Both the position numbers and the translations under genes were made by a program. 62,000 nucleotides of DNA from Apostichopus japonicus (lineage: Eukaryota > Echinodermata > Holothuroidea > Aspidochirotida > Stichopodidae): positions 1,865,001-1,927,000 of the forward strand of contig NC_092562.1 in the NCBI RefSeq assembly GCF_037975245.1, written 5' to 3'. Below are positions 1 through 10,945 of this stretch, piece after piece (position 1 is the stretch's first letter; every line of letters begins with the position of its first letter). Under the pieces are notes generated by a model. That model worked only from the letters and a program-made list of their open reading frames with translations, searched no databases and had not been told where the DNA came from.

Positions 1-613
1 CTTCAGCGAAATTTTCCTGAAAGTCAAAAAGTCGTCCTAATTTCTCCTCATTTCAATGAAAAACAAATGATCGCTTTCCAATCATCGGTATAACTGATTA
101 CAATCTGCATGTCTTTAAACATTATCTATGCAACCTCAATACTATATATAACCACTTATAAAACAATTTCCATTTGGTCGAAGCAGATATGCAAATTAGG
201 ACAGCAATTTGACGTCATAGGGTGTTAGGGGAACAAGACCCGAGTTGAAATAGAGGCGGTATCAGATGGGGGGTTTTTCCCTGAAATTGTCTCTTTTTTC
301 TTCAAGTTGTAACTACCCAGCCAGACACAAATTGCCCGATAACGTAGAAACCAAAAAGAAGTTAGTATCGTAGAGTGTAAGGCTTATCTAGATGAATACT
401 AAAAAAAAATAAACCTAGTTATTTTCTCGGTTGAATTTATTACCTGAAATGGATTATATTTAAAAATAGCTTTTAAGGTTTGACTTGAATGAAGTTTTTA
501 TTGATATTGGAATATTTAAAATGAAACAACCATTTAACTATTTTGATTGACCATTCTGGTTTCTTTTCATACAATGGATAAATGTCGAAAATTTTGAATC
601 TCTTTTTATTTCG
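1..613. other. Non-coding AT-rich DNA
   Basis: No coding or RNA feature is supported here. The only notable word is the palindrome TGACGTCA at 210-217, which recurs across the window. Open frames at 473-747 read through the neighbouring G-rich tract and are not credible proteins. Confidence 0.6.
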
Positions 614-662
614 GGGAGGGGGAGGGAAGGGGAGGGGAGGGGAAGGGAGGGGAGGGGAGGGG
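614..662 (+). other. G-quadruplex-prone G-run tract
   Basis: The plus strand is almost pure purine, with about ten runs of three to five G separated by single A or AA. This fits the G3+N1-7 quadruplex rule many times over. Similar tracts lie at 6129-6165, 9965-10004 and 17861-17892. Function is unknown; it may simply be a degenerate (GGGGA)n microsatellite. Confidence 0.7.
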
Positions 663-1798
663 GTATGTTTGTTACTACTGGTCTGTGACTGAAAGAGTAA
701 ACTACACTGTGATTTATAAAAATGGTAAAACAAACCCCAAAGGTCATTTAAGCCTTGTCATTTGTAATGATAGGCTGATTTACCTGGATTAGAAGAGCAC
801 ATAATACTTTAATTTTTGTTAAAAGATTTCGTCACATTGTTGGAATACGAACATTATGGGTTTGAAATGACAGCGAATAAATTGCATTGTAAATATTTTA
901 CTCCAGCGTCAGATTGCAATTTTCAGTATAAAGATCGTATAAAACGTGGTTTTAAATTATCATTTCTACTGTTTAGCACTGAAGTAACATTCACCCTGAT
1001 GCGGTTGATGGGGGGGGGGTGGTGGGATGACCGGGGGAGTGAGGGGAAGGGGCTACACTACAACATGACATGTATAAAAGAAAGGAGTTCATTCAATCAC
1101 TTGTGTGATATGTCCAGCACACCTTACTGACCACTCATTATTACAATTAGCACGTTCGATTGTTTTTCGGTATACCATTTCAGTAAACTTCACAAGGCTT
1201 CAGAAGCGATTTAATCCACACTGGTTGTTGCCGAGGCGTGCAGAAACTTTGAAAGGTGGAGGGGTGGTGGGGTGGGAGAGGGGGCTTTGACTGATTTAGG
1301 TAGAGACGTGAAACTCTATGGAAGGGCCAGAGGAGAATGTAGGATATTACCTTGGGGTTGTTGAGGGCGACATTGATGTAGGGGTGTGGGGGTCCTCTCC
1401 CAGAAGCAAACAGGAAAAAGAAAGATGAAAAGAAAACGTTTAGACGTGAAATTATGCATTCTGAGACATATATAGATAATGAATTACGTCTCTTAGGACT
1501 AAGAGCAAAGTTAATTCTACTGAGTTTTATGTGAAGTTGAAAATAGGGTCTTTAAGAGTGGTCTTAATTCAAAATCGCCCCGACTTTTTGCCCCGACTGA
1601 CGAAGAAGGTGGGGGCCATTAGCTATACACACAATTTATTAACAGTTGGTCAAGATGTTAAGTATTGAAAACAGCGTGGTGATTATTAATTATCGATAAT
1701 GCAAAATATTGATTACTCAATATGACGTGTCGATGATAGACTTTGCATAATTACGAATTTAACTTTAAAACAATGATTTTCTTTTCATTTTCCCCCCG
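663..1798. other. Non-coding DNA with G-rich patches
   Basis: Contains G-runs near 1009-1050 and 1258-1285, and a CpG-poor background. A stop-free but ATG-less minus-strand frame (about 1183-1551) with a good-looking acceptor and donor around 1351-1396 was examined and not accepted as a gene. Confidence 0.5.
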
Positions 1799-1916
<118 letters not shown>

Positions 1917-2483
1917 AAAGCAAACATTCCACAACTTAAAAAAAGAGACTGTCGTCTGATAAAATTGGGTCACTTCGTTGCTACGTATACATTGTATCTC
2001 GTTCATGTTTATTTTTATTTGCATAGTTATGTAGCCAAAGGTCAAACGTTTTTGTCTCAATTTTTATTTTCATATCTTTTTTCTTATCTTTACAGATATA
2101 ATTTCGTCATCTTCCTCTTTTGCCTTCTTTGCAAACAAGATTTTTCAGTCAACCAAAATAACCACAAAAAAAAAATTGAGAGAGAAATGGAGAGAGGCAG
2201 AGAGATAGAAAAAAAGAGAGTAAAATACAGTCTCCCTTCTCTGACTCCGAACATCCTAGGAATAAAAAATTTTGCCTTTCTACCGATACCATTTGATTAA
2301 TTCAATTTTGTGGAACAATAACACAAATTTTATCTTAATTTCATTTCGAATCTAAGTCAATTTTCCATTTAAAGTTTTGTTTTGTTCATCGCTGGAAGCA
2401 CTGAGCAGAGAAAATATTATGTTGGTGAGACCACAACCAGAAGAGGAGAATAAGCTTAATTGAGAAGTGGTTCTATTTTACTT

Positions 2484-2564
2484 AACCCAGAATCACAATT
2501 GCCCTGTGAGACACGATGTCTACGCGACGGTGCTGGCATGTTTTGGGAGTGTTTCTCCGTATAG
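2484..2564 (+). pseudogene. Tc1/mariner-like transposase remnant
   Basis: A 26-codon stretch of one plus frame, ending in TAG at 2562-2564, begins N-P (2484-2489), has a Leu-Pro a few residues later and ends in GAGMFWECFS. Tc1-family transposases have NP...LP followed by a GGGSVMVWGCFS-type block around the second catalytic Asp region, so order and spacing agree. No other part of a transposase (HTH, first DDE Asp, terminal repeats) was found nearby, so this would be a small decayed relic. The match could be chance, because it rests on roughly ten residues. Codon composition is more GC-balanced than the flanks. Confidence 0.25.
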
Positions 2565-2738
2565 ACCCATTAATCGAGATACCCAAATTTCATTTTTTTC
2601 TTCTTTTCCGTTCGCTTGTTTTCCCTGGTAACAAACGTAAACAACTTACTTAAGTCGATTTTTTTCACTCCTATAAGCGCCTCGCGATGCTGATGTTTGT
2701 TTGATTTCCTTATATATTTTAGTCACGTTAACCGTGGC

Positions 2739-2846
2739 TATATATATATATATATAGGCTATAGGCTATATATATATATAGGCTATAGGCTATATATATA
2801 TATATATTTATATGTATATTTATATGTATATTAATATATATATAAA
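2739..2846. repeat. Compound (TA)n / TATAGGC repeat
   Basis: TA runs are interrupted by paired GGCTATA motifs at about 2757-2767 and 2781-2791, then by TTTATATGTATA steps. The same GGCTATA motif follows a TA run near 46665. This shows that the interruption was copied with the array. Confidence 0.85.
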
Positions 2847-5597
2847 ACGTAATACAAAACGTTTTCTATAATTAGTCTCTAGTCATACAATTATATCGGG
2901 TATGTTGTAGTCCATTGTCTTAACTCTAAACAAAGGTTTCTACGTTCGCAGATAAACGTTCGCAGATATACACGAAGATACAATAGCCCATTGTTTGAGT
3001 CAATTGTTTATTTCACACCCAAAGGAAACGCCTTCAAACTCACTTAACGCATCAACGTTCTTAGCCTTAAACGTTTACAGGACTCTTATATCAGATGTTC
3101 ACCAAGAACTATTGAGTAATAATCTGATTTGCATATACGATTTGGGACAGAAAATTTAATCGTATAAACTGGCAAGGTTTTCAAGTTAGACTATATATCA
3201 ACTCAATGCGACCTTCGAATGGAGGGGTGGGGGGGGGGGGGAATGGGAGCGATGTCCGGAACACTTTATTGTTACTTATACAAATCTGGTGGAAAAGTTA
3301 TCAGGGAAAGTGGAAACAAATGATATCGAATTTTAATACCGGTAATGAAATGCAGAATACAAAACAAGTGCAGACACACACATAGCTAATTAAAATCATA
3401 ATATAGCCCTATATGTGTTACCTCTTTGCTTTCAAATGAATCAATTGTTTCCCCCGAGGGCTTAATAGTTTAGATTTGATGGCAGTAATTTTATTTACGG
3501 TGATGAAATTTGGATTAGATTAAGCGAAATCACGCTGAAGCGAAACCTATTTGTTTTTAACAACAAATTGTTCACTGTATCAAAAGGTATAAATTCAGTA
3601 ATGTTTTCTTGGTTTTATTTATCAAGCAGAAAATTCGACTGACTTGACCTCTTACCGTCTTTTTTTGAGATACTAACAAACGTTTTTATTATTTTTATTA
3701 TTACCTTTTTTTTTTTGGTTACAGCTCGGTCGCTTAAACGAGTAAATTTGTTACTGTTTAAGTGGCATGATTAAAATGCTTGGTGAAACATACAGAGTTT
3801 AACTAACTTGTTGATCTTAGCCAATGCTAATATGCACAAACAGACCAACTGTATACTAAAGATTTTTTTTTTTTTATAGTTTATTTGGATCGAACAAATT
3901 GAACAAAGAGCTTCTTTTTTTTTTAAAACTATTTATGAAACAAGGTTAAATATAACACGGAAATCGATACAGTTCTATATAAGATGCACGTGGAATACTA
4001 GACACAGGTATCACCCAAAACGACATTGAGGCATGATAAAAGTGCCTTAATATATAAACTAGTGGAATCTATTCAAAATAACATGTAGCAAAAGCAAATA
4101 TAACGCGCGCGTTGGCATTTCAAGTTATATTTACCTTTCTTAAAAAATGTGAACATTATTGTGTGGTTTCCTTTTTCTTCAACAATACACCTCAATAGCT
4201 CAGCGGGCCACGTTCGTTTATGCCCCAAACAAGGATCTTCCATGACTTTTCAGCCACGACTTAACGGTCCCCCCCCAACCCCCTTTAACCGAGTGACTTA
4301 ATTGAGTTACATATTTACGTCTGAAATTTATTGCAAAGAATTCATTGAACAGAAATGAACTTAAAGATATATATTTTCCATTTTTGCTAAACGTGGTTAG
4401 GAAATTACAGTGTTAAAAGCAGCCCAAGACTTACCACTTTGTTTTATGATAAATATAGAGCAGGACTTTTAATATTTCTTATCTTGTCCCCTCAAAAAAA
4501 AATATATCAACCCACAGGAGGATATTATGATGACGTCATTAAATCTGTCCAACCTCCTCGTACCAACTACTTTTTCAGAAACAGATTAAAACAAAATATA
4601 TTTTACCGTATTTTTAAATTCTTTGTACTTAATCTTTTTAAAAATTTATGACATAAGCAAGAAAAGAAAATGGACGTAAATGGAATTATTGATCTTATTG
4701 TCAGAAACACAAAAGATCGTCTAATTGATATTGCTCATCAAAAGACGAAATTTTAAATAAAAAGACAAAAATAAAGAGAGAGAGAGTGAGAGAGAAAAGT
4801 AAAAGAAAAAAAAGGAATTTTTCTTTTTTCGATTTTAAAATCCATGATTTCGTCACCGGTTCAAAACAGATCATATTGCAAAATAAATTCATTATAAACT
4901 CCCACCGGTTAAGCGGTCACTTCTAGTAGTATATGACCCTTTGGTCTCATAGCAGCAACGCAACACTCTCCCCTCTATTTGTCACAGACGCTTTCGTCAA
5001 TATTTCTATCTTGTGATTATTGAATTTTCGTTCCCAAGTTCTGATGGTGTCAACAATGCTTGTAATACGGATCATATTTTATCTGAATAATTTAAGTGAG
5101 CGATAAGCGATTGAATAAATGGATAAATTACACCGATAGCGGCCATTTCAAATATCACGTTTCCTGTGTGGTTGGTGAGTCTAAAGGAAATACCTTCTCC
5201 CTTAGCGGGGGGAACAGAAACTCTTCATCTTGTTGGTAATCCGAAGAAGATGAACAAAATTCCATCATCCATGCATTGATCAAGAAAAAAAACTATTTCA
5301 GGCGCAATGCTCTTGGGATCTAGCCACAACGCACTTTGTTGAAACGATTTGATCAAGCCTTTTTTTTTTCTTTTTTTTTTGAAGGGGTCGAGAAAAATTC
5401 CTTTCGCCTTCTTTTTGTGCTTCTTCTTTTTTCGTTTTCTTCTTTTTCTTCTCCTTCTTTCTCTCTGTCTTCATTATGGTTCAAGCTCCAGCAGCTGTTT
5501 ATGAATATTCATGGAACTAAATTCTTCCACATATATCCTCTCACAGAGTCCCCTGTCAGTTAACCTCTGCTGCAATGTTAATATCCTTAATCTTGAT
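2847..5597. other. Gene-free stretch
   Basis: No credible gene or mobile element. It holds homopolymer T and G runs (for example G at about 3228-3241), an A-box-like TAGCTCAGCGG at about 4196-4206 without a matching B-box, a TGACGTCA at 4531-4538 and pyrimidine-rich tracts at 5360-5470. Confidence 0.5.
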
Positions 5598-5598
5598 T

Positions 5599-5671
<73 letters not shown>

Positions 5672-5680
5672 GTGTGTGTA
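5598..5680. repeat. (TA)n microsatellite
   Basis: About 80 bp of TA with TGTA and TTTA interruptions, ending in a short (TG)n run. Confidence 0.95.
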
Positions 5681-6970
5681 ACCGTGAAGATTAAATCATC
5701 ACCACTGAATGAAACCATTTCGTCAAGCGTAAGAGGTGAGTTTGAGGTGAACACAATTGAGAATGAAAGAGAGCTTTGATCAATGATGTTTATGGTTTCT
5801 TTCGTATAGGATCTAGTAGGTTGTTTGTACCAGACAATTTCTCTTAAAGCGATAATGAAAGCCTTTCATTCATGTTGGGATTGTAATAGAGATCAACTTG
5901 GCTTTCAAAATTAGTCGAGCCTAGGCCTATAGTTTGCTTCCATTTTCTTCTTCTTCTTTTTCTTCTTTCAATTTCAAACCATAAAACGTCGGTACATAAT
6001 TATATGTCATCAACTTTATAATATACGACCTTTTACATGGTTTATATTTTCAGGTTGAATTATTTCTTAACTGTTATCAAAATGTAGTATGCCTTCTGTA
6101 CAATCCCTACTTTATACCACACAAAAAATGGGGGTGGGAGGGGTGGGAGGGGCGGGAGGGGGTGATCTAAAATTATATTCTTATGAAAATAAGTACAGTA
6201 AGTATATATGCGTCCATTTTGTATGAAAAACAAAACTTTTATAATCAATGAACTAACTTCCTACTTAGCAGCTGCAATGACTATGGTACACTATCAATTT
6301 TTTGTTTTGTTTTTTTGCGCCTCTCTCGTTTTTTTATTAAATAAACAATTTGCCTGTTTCTTTATTCAAATTACACCGAAATGACCTTGTCAGCCTAGAT
6401 TTCGTGGTAAATATTGTTCTTCTCTTCTCTCGTTGGAGGCGTCAAAATTGGGTCGTTCCAATCAATATTGTTTTCATTTAGCACCACTGTCAGAAATATT
6501 GAGGAAATAATATTATCGGACGCAGGTGACGAGTACAATAGCTAGTAAAATAACCGCCTGCCACCTCACAACTTGTGACTAGGGTGAAAGGTGACGTGTG
6601 AAATACCTGTCAGCTACGCTCCCATTACCTAATTTCAACGGAACACATTAAAACCGAAAATATCTATCTTGGTTCTCACGTTGGTTGACACTTAAAGTGA
6701 TGTAATTAGTTAGAACGAAATGATTAAGTATAACGGAAGGGGAATAAAACAAGTCAACGTTATTATTCGTTCCAGACAGCCATGTTTCAAGTGACAACTT
6801 CATCTTCAATCCTTTGGCAATGGTCGAATAAATCTCATGCCACCAAAACCAATTAGGTATTTTTTATTTGGGTATTTGGGGGGGGGGGGGGAGAGAAGTG
6901 GCAATTACATCAAATGATTTCTTGTATCCCTATAGCGTGGTGGGCTGTAAAGTAGCAAGATGTTAACTTA

Positions 6971-6974
<4 letters not shown>
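5681..6974. other. Gene-free stretch with a G-quadruplex tract
   Basis: Nothing coding is supported. At 6129-6165 the plus strand has runs GGGGG, GGG, GGGG, GGG, GGGG, GGG and GGGGG with 1-nt loops, a strong quadruplex motif. A 12-G run lies near 6880-6892. Confidence 0.55.
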
Positions 6975-7037
<63 letters not shown>

Positions 7038-7111
7038 TTATATATATGTATATATATATATATATATATATTTAAATTCTAGTTTGATATGTCCCTATCT
7101 TTTTATGTTTT

Positions 7112-7161
<50 letters not shown>

Positions 7162-7331
7162 GTATATATATTTATATATCTATATCTATCTATCTATATC
7201 TATATATATCTATATATCTATCTATATGAATCTATCTATCAATATCTATCTATCTATCTATATATATATATATTAATATATATATTTAAATTCTAGTTTG
7301 ATATGTCCCTATCTTTTTTTTATGTTTTTAC
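6975..7331. repeat. TA/TATC microsatellite with duplicated flank
   Basis: Two TA-type arrays (about 6975-7068 and 7117-7284, the second with GTAT and TATC variants) are each followed by the same roughly 50-bp unique sequence: TTTAAATTCTAGTTTGATAT then GTCCCTATC, a T-run and ATGTTTTTA. Copy 1 spans 7071-7113 and copy 2 spans 7285-7331, an offset of 214 bp. Copy 2 has three extra T in the T-run. The whole array plus flank has duplicated in tandem, probably by unequal exchange or slippage. Confidence 0.85.
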
Positions 7332-8545
7332 CTTCTTTTCTTTCTGAATTTCTGAATATTTTGATTTCAAGATTACTTACTCCTTTGAAAGGCTCAACAC
7401 AAACTGATTTCTCCCTCTTCTTGTTGTTATTCATATTTCTTTGTTTTTCTTTTCTTTTCTCTCTAATTTACTTCTCCTTCCTATAAAGGTTTAGTTTTGT
7501 TTCGGTTCAACTTTTTCTCCAACTTAAAAAATGATCAAAACAAATTGTTGTCGATTTACGGTTGCAGATGCGCATATGTCAAGCCCCCCTTTTTTTTTTC
7601 TTTTTTTAATCCTATGTTGTTTTTCTTTCTTGTGTTTTATCAGCGATCCACAAAATCTAGACCAGCGACCCTGCTTGACCTAATTCTATCAATCTTGTCA
7701 ACCCAATGCTCTTGTAATTCCTATTCACTTTTTATTGCATGGTTCAGTAGATATTGTCATTTTATTCGTAAAAAACACTCCGCGCGAGAAATATCTCCCA
7801 ATAACCCTGTCTAAATCCATGTACTCCATTTTGGCTTATTGATCCTCTATATATATATAACTGTTGTATGTGTGTGTGTGTGTGTGTATATATATAGATA
7901 GTTAGATATGTACTTCTTTTTCTTCCTTCGGTATATAGTGGACTTTTCCTCGACATTTCTTTATTCTATCATATTCTGCTTGCCTTTCGTGAACCAAGCA
8001 AATTAAAAGGGGGTTATGAGTATGGAAGAAAGAAAAAGAAAAGCAAAAAACAAAAACAGTGTATATAAATATTTTCTAAGGCGGTCTGACCGTATTAACG
8101 CAACCAAGTGGAAAACTGGTCTCCGCATTTTTAGTGACGTCAGACATCTCTATACGTCAGAAAGAAAAAACTATACTTAATATGAACTAAATCAAACAAA
8201 ATCACCCTAATATGAAGTTTATCGTTGTAGAAAAAGAAACTATATACAAGAATACGTCACCAGGTAATATCGACTGGTATGATATAAGCTGACTCAAGAT
8301 TGTAAGCTCTTTAATATATACACAACAACTTACGCAACAACACAAATTAATATTCAAAATATTTTTAATTATTGTAAATGGCGTTATTGCTACGTATCAA
8401 TTTACTTCTGGTTAAAAAGTTCTTTTATTTTAATTTTTAGTTTTAAAAATCAGATTTGTTTGATGATTCAACAATTGAGGAGTATACCTACTGAAGAGAT
8501 CCCTCTCCAGCCTGTCTCTATTAACTGTTTTTAATTTAAAGCGTA
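7332..8545. other. Gene-free stretch
   Basis: Pyrimidine-rich DNA at 7330-7650, then short TA (7849-7859) and TG/TA (7867-7896) runs, then AT-rich sequence. A TGACGTCA sits at 8135-8142. No credible coding exon was found. Confidence 0.5.
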
Positions 8546-8620
8546 CTACAGCAAAGTGGTAAGGGGGAGGGTTTCCCTAAGCCCTTCAGTAAGTGGAAGG
8601 GGATGGGGGTTCGAATTGAC
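8546..8620 (+). other. Possible degraded tRNA-like (Pol III) body
   Basis: An A-box-like CAGCAAAGTGGTAAGG (about 8549-8564) is followed after some 45 bp by GGGTTCGAATTG (8608-8619), close to the B-box GGTTCGANNCC. Order and spacing suit a tRNA-derived SINE head with a long variable arm. Both boxes deviate from consensus and no 3' tail was recognised, so this could be chance in a G-rich tract. Confidence 0.2.
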
Positions 8621-8951
8621 CACTTTTGACTTTTGACTCTCGTGCAGGAAACAAACTTATAATTAAACGTTTACAACTTCCACCTTCTCCTTATTTAGAT
8701 CTTTATTTGTTGTTTCGATATCTCAATATCTCATGGCTAAGTTTATACGATATTTAACATCTTGTATTTGAATAGCATGAAATGTGAGTACTCAGATAAT
8801 ACAATATATATAATCTAACAAATCCAAATTTCAAATTTTTAAATGTGAAGATATGCCGAGAATGCGGTATTTTCTCCCGATATCTTAATATTCGGCAAAA
8901 GAAGAGAGAGAAGATATTGTGAACCTTACCACAATACGTGAACACCTCATG

Positions 8952-8954
<3 letters not shown>

Positions 8955-8986
<32 letters not shown>

Positions 8987-9105
8987 GAAAATCGTAATGA
9001 GTTGGAAAATCAAGAACAGTGAAAAAACTTTCAGCCTCCACCGGGATTCGAACCACGGGCCTCCCGCTCTGTACGCGGACACCCTAACCACTAGGCTATG
9101 GACGC
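8955..9105 (-). mobile_element. tRNA-derived SINE with TA tail
   Basis: On the minus strand, 9105 to 9034 reads as a complete tRNA-like head. It has the A-box TAGCCTAGTGG, an anticodon-stem-like TCCGC/GCGGG pair with a 7-nt loop, and the B-box GGTTCGAATCC. A unique body follows, ending in TTACGATTTTCATT (near 8985), then a (TA)n tail at 8955-8984. RNA polymerase III transcribes such heads, and LINE machinery mobilises the copies. A 3'-only copy of its last 18 bp begins another TA array at 9352-9418, showing it is dispersed. Clear target duplications are not visible. A functional tRNA is unlikely because the acceptor ends do not pair well. Confidence 0.8.
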
Positions 9106-9348
9106 TGATTGTATGTCCAGAGGTTCGAAACCGGTAAGGAAGATCGTAATTCCACTGTAGGCGTTTGTCACCTATATCGAACAATACTAGTTCTGTTTTT
9201 GGTGACATATTTTGCCCTACTCTAGAGATCAAACATGATGCTATCCAACTCGAAAATCATTTGTGATTCCTAAAGCCGGATCTCGAAAGAGATACTTTGA
9301 ACAGACTTTATGTTAATGCAATGGAGGTAAACGACAAAGGCAAATGAA

Positions 9349-9367
9349 TATATATAAATGAAAATCG

Positions 9368-9418
<51 letters not shown>
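9349..9418 (-). repeat. Truncated SINE 3' end plus (TA)n array
   Basis: ATAAATGAAAATCGTAAT, identical to the 3' terminal bases of the neighbouring SINE, runs directly into about 48 bp of TA. It is best read as a severely 5'-truncated SINE copy whose TA tail has expanded. Confidence 0.6.
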
Positions 9419-9420
<2 letters not shown>

Positions 9421-9673
9421 CAATTTGCACAATCATATAAAAAACAGAAAGATTTCAGAGAATGTTTTATCATTGTCACGGGCTATTTATGTTAGTCCAA
9501 ACTGGTTGTCGGCCTATTGCATAAGGTCAGACGGTCAGATGAGAGGTTGGGGTGGGGGGTTGTCATGGGTATTAGCAGTCTGATCGACCAGGGTCAATAA
9601 GGGGGAAATATGGACATTAAAAAATACTTTATTCTCATGTTTATGACTTAAAAGTTGGAGAAATGAAGTGTGT

Positions 9674-9758
9674 ATAAAAGGTGAAACGGAGCTCAGTGAC
9701 ATAGTTGTCCTCGGCACTTCTGACACTGGTCCCTTGGACAACACGGATGTTACCGTAT
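9674..9758 (-). pseudogene. F5/8 type C (discoidin)-like exon fragment
   Basis: The minus frame reads ...RVVQGTSVRSAEDN then YVTELRFTFY. F5/8C domains have a V-x-x-QG strand followed about nine residues later by (W/Y)VT-x-(F/Y/L)-x-(V/F)-x-(Y/F), and this segment keeps that pattern. These domains bind phospholipid or carbohydrate in extracellular proteins. Only about 25 residues match. A stop lies upstream in frame, no clean splice donor follows, and the opposite strand is also open. A relic or a chance likeness are both possible. Confidence 0.22.
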
Positions 9759-9964
9759 CTTAGTTTAGTCTAACCTTAATGAGTTTGGGTTATTACACCT
9801 AAACTTGAGTCTCTTTTGAGTCTCTTTGAGTCATTTGGTCTGTTTGTTCCCATATAGCCACACCACAGACGTATTAGCCTACACAATAATTGGTTACATA
9901 CATTCCTTCCCACTGTCTCTGTACCATCTGCTCTGTTTTCCCCTTCTCGACATTTACATAAAGC

Positions 9965-10004
9965 GGGGTTGGGGGAGGGGGTGGGGGTGGGGGTGGGGTG
10001 GGGA
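9965..10004 (+). other. G-quadruplex-prone tract
   Basis: Seven G-runs of four or five bases are separated by TT, A or T, on the plus strand. Confidence 0.7.
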
Positions 10005-10305
10005 TGAGATATCCTAAGCGTTTAACAGCGTAGATTGACAGGATAGGGTTGTTAACGAAATAAGAAGAAGTAGAGGCGGATTTGGTAGATGCGTCTGGAA
10101 ATGAATGAGCATGATAGATGGATCATATCAACCCATATATATATCACTAAGTTCAATGTTATTTTTAAACTGTAACGTTACGTCCTGCTTTGTGTTTAAG
10201 ATCCCATAATTTACACTGGATAACGAAGACGCAAAGCTCGATATTGAAAATACTCTTCAGAATATGGAGTTTCACTCTTCCTTTTTCTTTCTTATTTCAA
10301 TCTAG

Positions 10306-10474
10306 GATGATCACTCTTTTTTTGGGGGGAGTGATTTTCGTTTTTACGGAAGAGTGGCTAAAGTACCGATTAATCAAGATGATAACCGTCCCTGAAGGAG
10401 TTTTCCCCTTTAAGAAAAGGCAGGAGAATTCACTCCTGAAAAGTGTGATTATCATGGAGACGTTTAAAGAGTGA
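10306..10474 (+). CDS. Candidate 3' exon, unknown protein
   Basis: A strong 3' splice-site pattern precedes it: about 25 pyrimidine-rich bases then CAATCTAG, with AG at 10304-10305. The frame then runs 55 codons from ATG 10307 to TGA 10472-10474. It begins with a hydrophobic segment (LFLGGVIFVF) and continues with mixed, charged sequence (EEWLKYRLIK ... FPFKKRQENS). The hydrophobic part comes partly from a T-run/G-run junction, which weakens the case. No AATAAA was seen before the mobile element that starts at 10505. The family is not recognised. Confidence 0.2.
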
Positions 10475-10504
10475 AATTCAATTCGTTAGAAGTAAAGGTG
10501 GACC

Positions 10505-10795
10505 CAGTGTCGTACTAAGCGGGGCAGGGGGGGGGGCATCTACGGGTACCACTCAGGGAGGTGCCATGCCACAGCCCCCTCCCCCCAAAATGTTTTCCCT
10601 ATTTTGGTAAATCATTGTGTAATCAGTTCGAAGCTTTGCCAAAGATAGCACCATTCTGCATCTAAGCCACCCATTACATCAAACAAAATTTCCTCACTCT
10701 CTCCCCTTAGACCCCTCCCCCAGGAAGGCTTCCCCTACTCGGGGTGACCAAGGAAAGATCCGCCCTGGGTGCCAACTATTCTAGGTACGTCACTG
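10505..10795. mobile_element. Decayed hAT-like non-autonomous element
   Basis: The left end CAGTGTCGTACTAAG and the inverted right end CAGTGACGTACCTAG match apart from one substitution and one indel. They resemble the CAGTGGCGTA termini common in hAT-type elements. Inside, a G-rich block (10521-10536) faces a C-rich block (10571-10587) around CATGCC, as in many such 200-300 bp copies. The flanking 8-mers (GGTGGACC and AATGTTAC) do not match, so the copy is old or a boundary is wrong. Confidence 0.45.
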
Positions 10796-10868
10796 AATGT
10801 TACCACGTATCATAATACTTTATAAACATCTCTGAATCAAACCTCTATGGTCAAAACCTATATATAGT

Positions 10869-10945
10869 GAAGCCACGTGACAATTCGTTGCCACACAAAC
10901 ACACACACACACACACTCTCTCTCTCTCAAGGTCACGTGGGCTTC
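10869..10945. repeat. Inverted repeat with E-boxes around (CA)n(TC)n
   Basis: GAAGCCACGTGAC (10869-10881) is mirrored by GTCACGTGGGCTTC (10932-10945). Each arm holds CACGTG. Between them lie (CA)n at about 10893-10915 and (TC)n to about 10927. CACGTG is the binding word of USF/MiT-type bHLH factors; binding here is unproven. Confidence 0.7.

Noticed and set aside
1180-1551. Minus-strand frame stop-free for 123 codons, with branch-point, pyrimidine tract and GTAATA donor around 1351-1396 (GPPHPYINVALNNPK)
   Set aside because: It has no ATG, and a run of this length is expected a few times by chance in 62 kb. No partner exon and no recognisable family.
4191-4260. A-box-like TAGCTCAGCGG suggesting a tRNA or SINE
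   Set aside because: No B-box at the right distance and no cloverleaf pairing.
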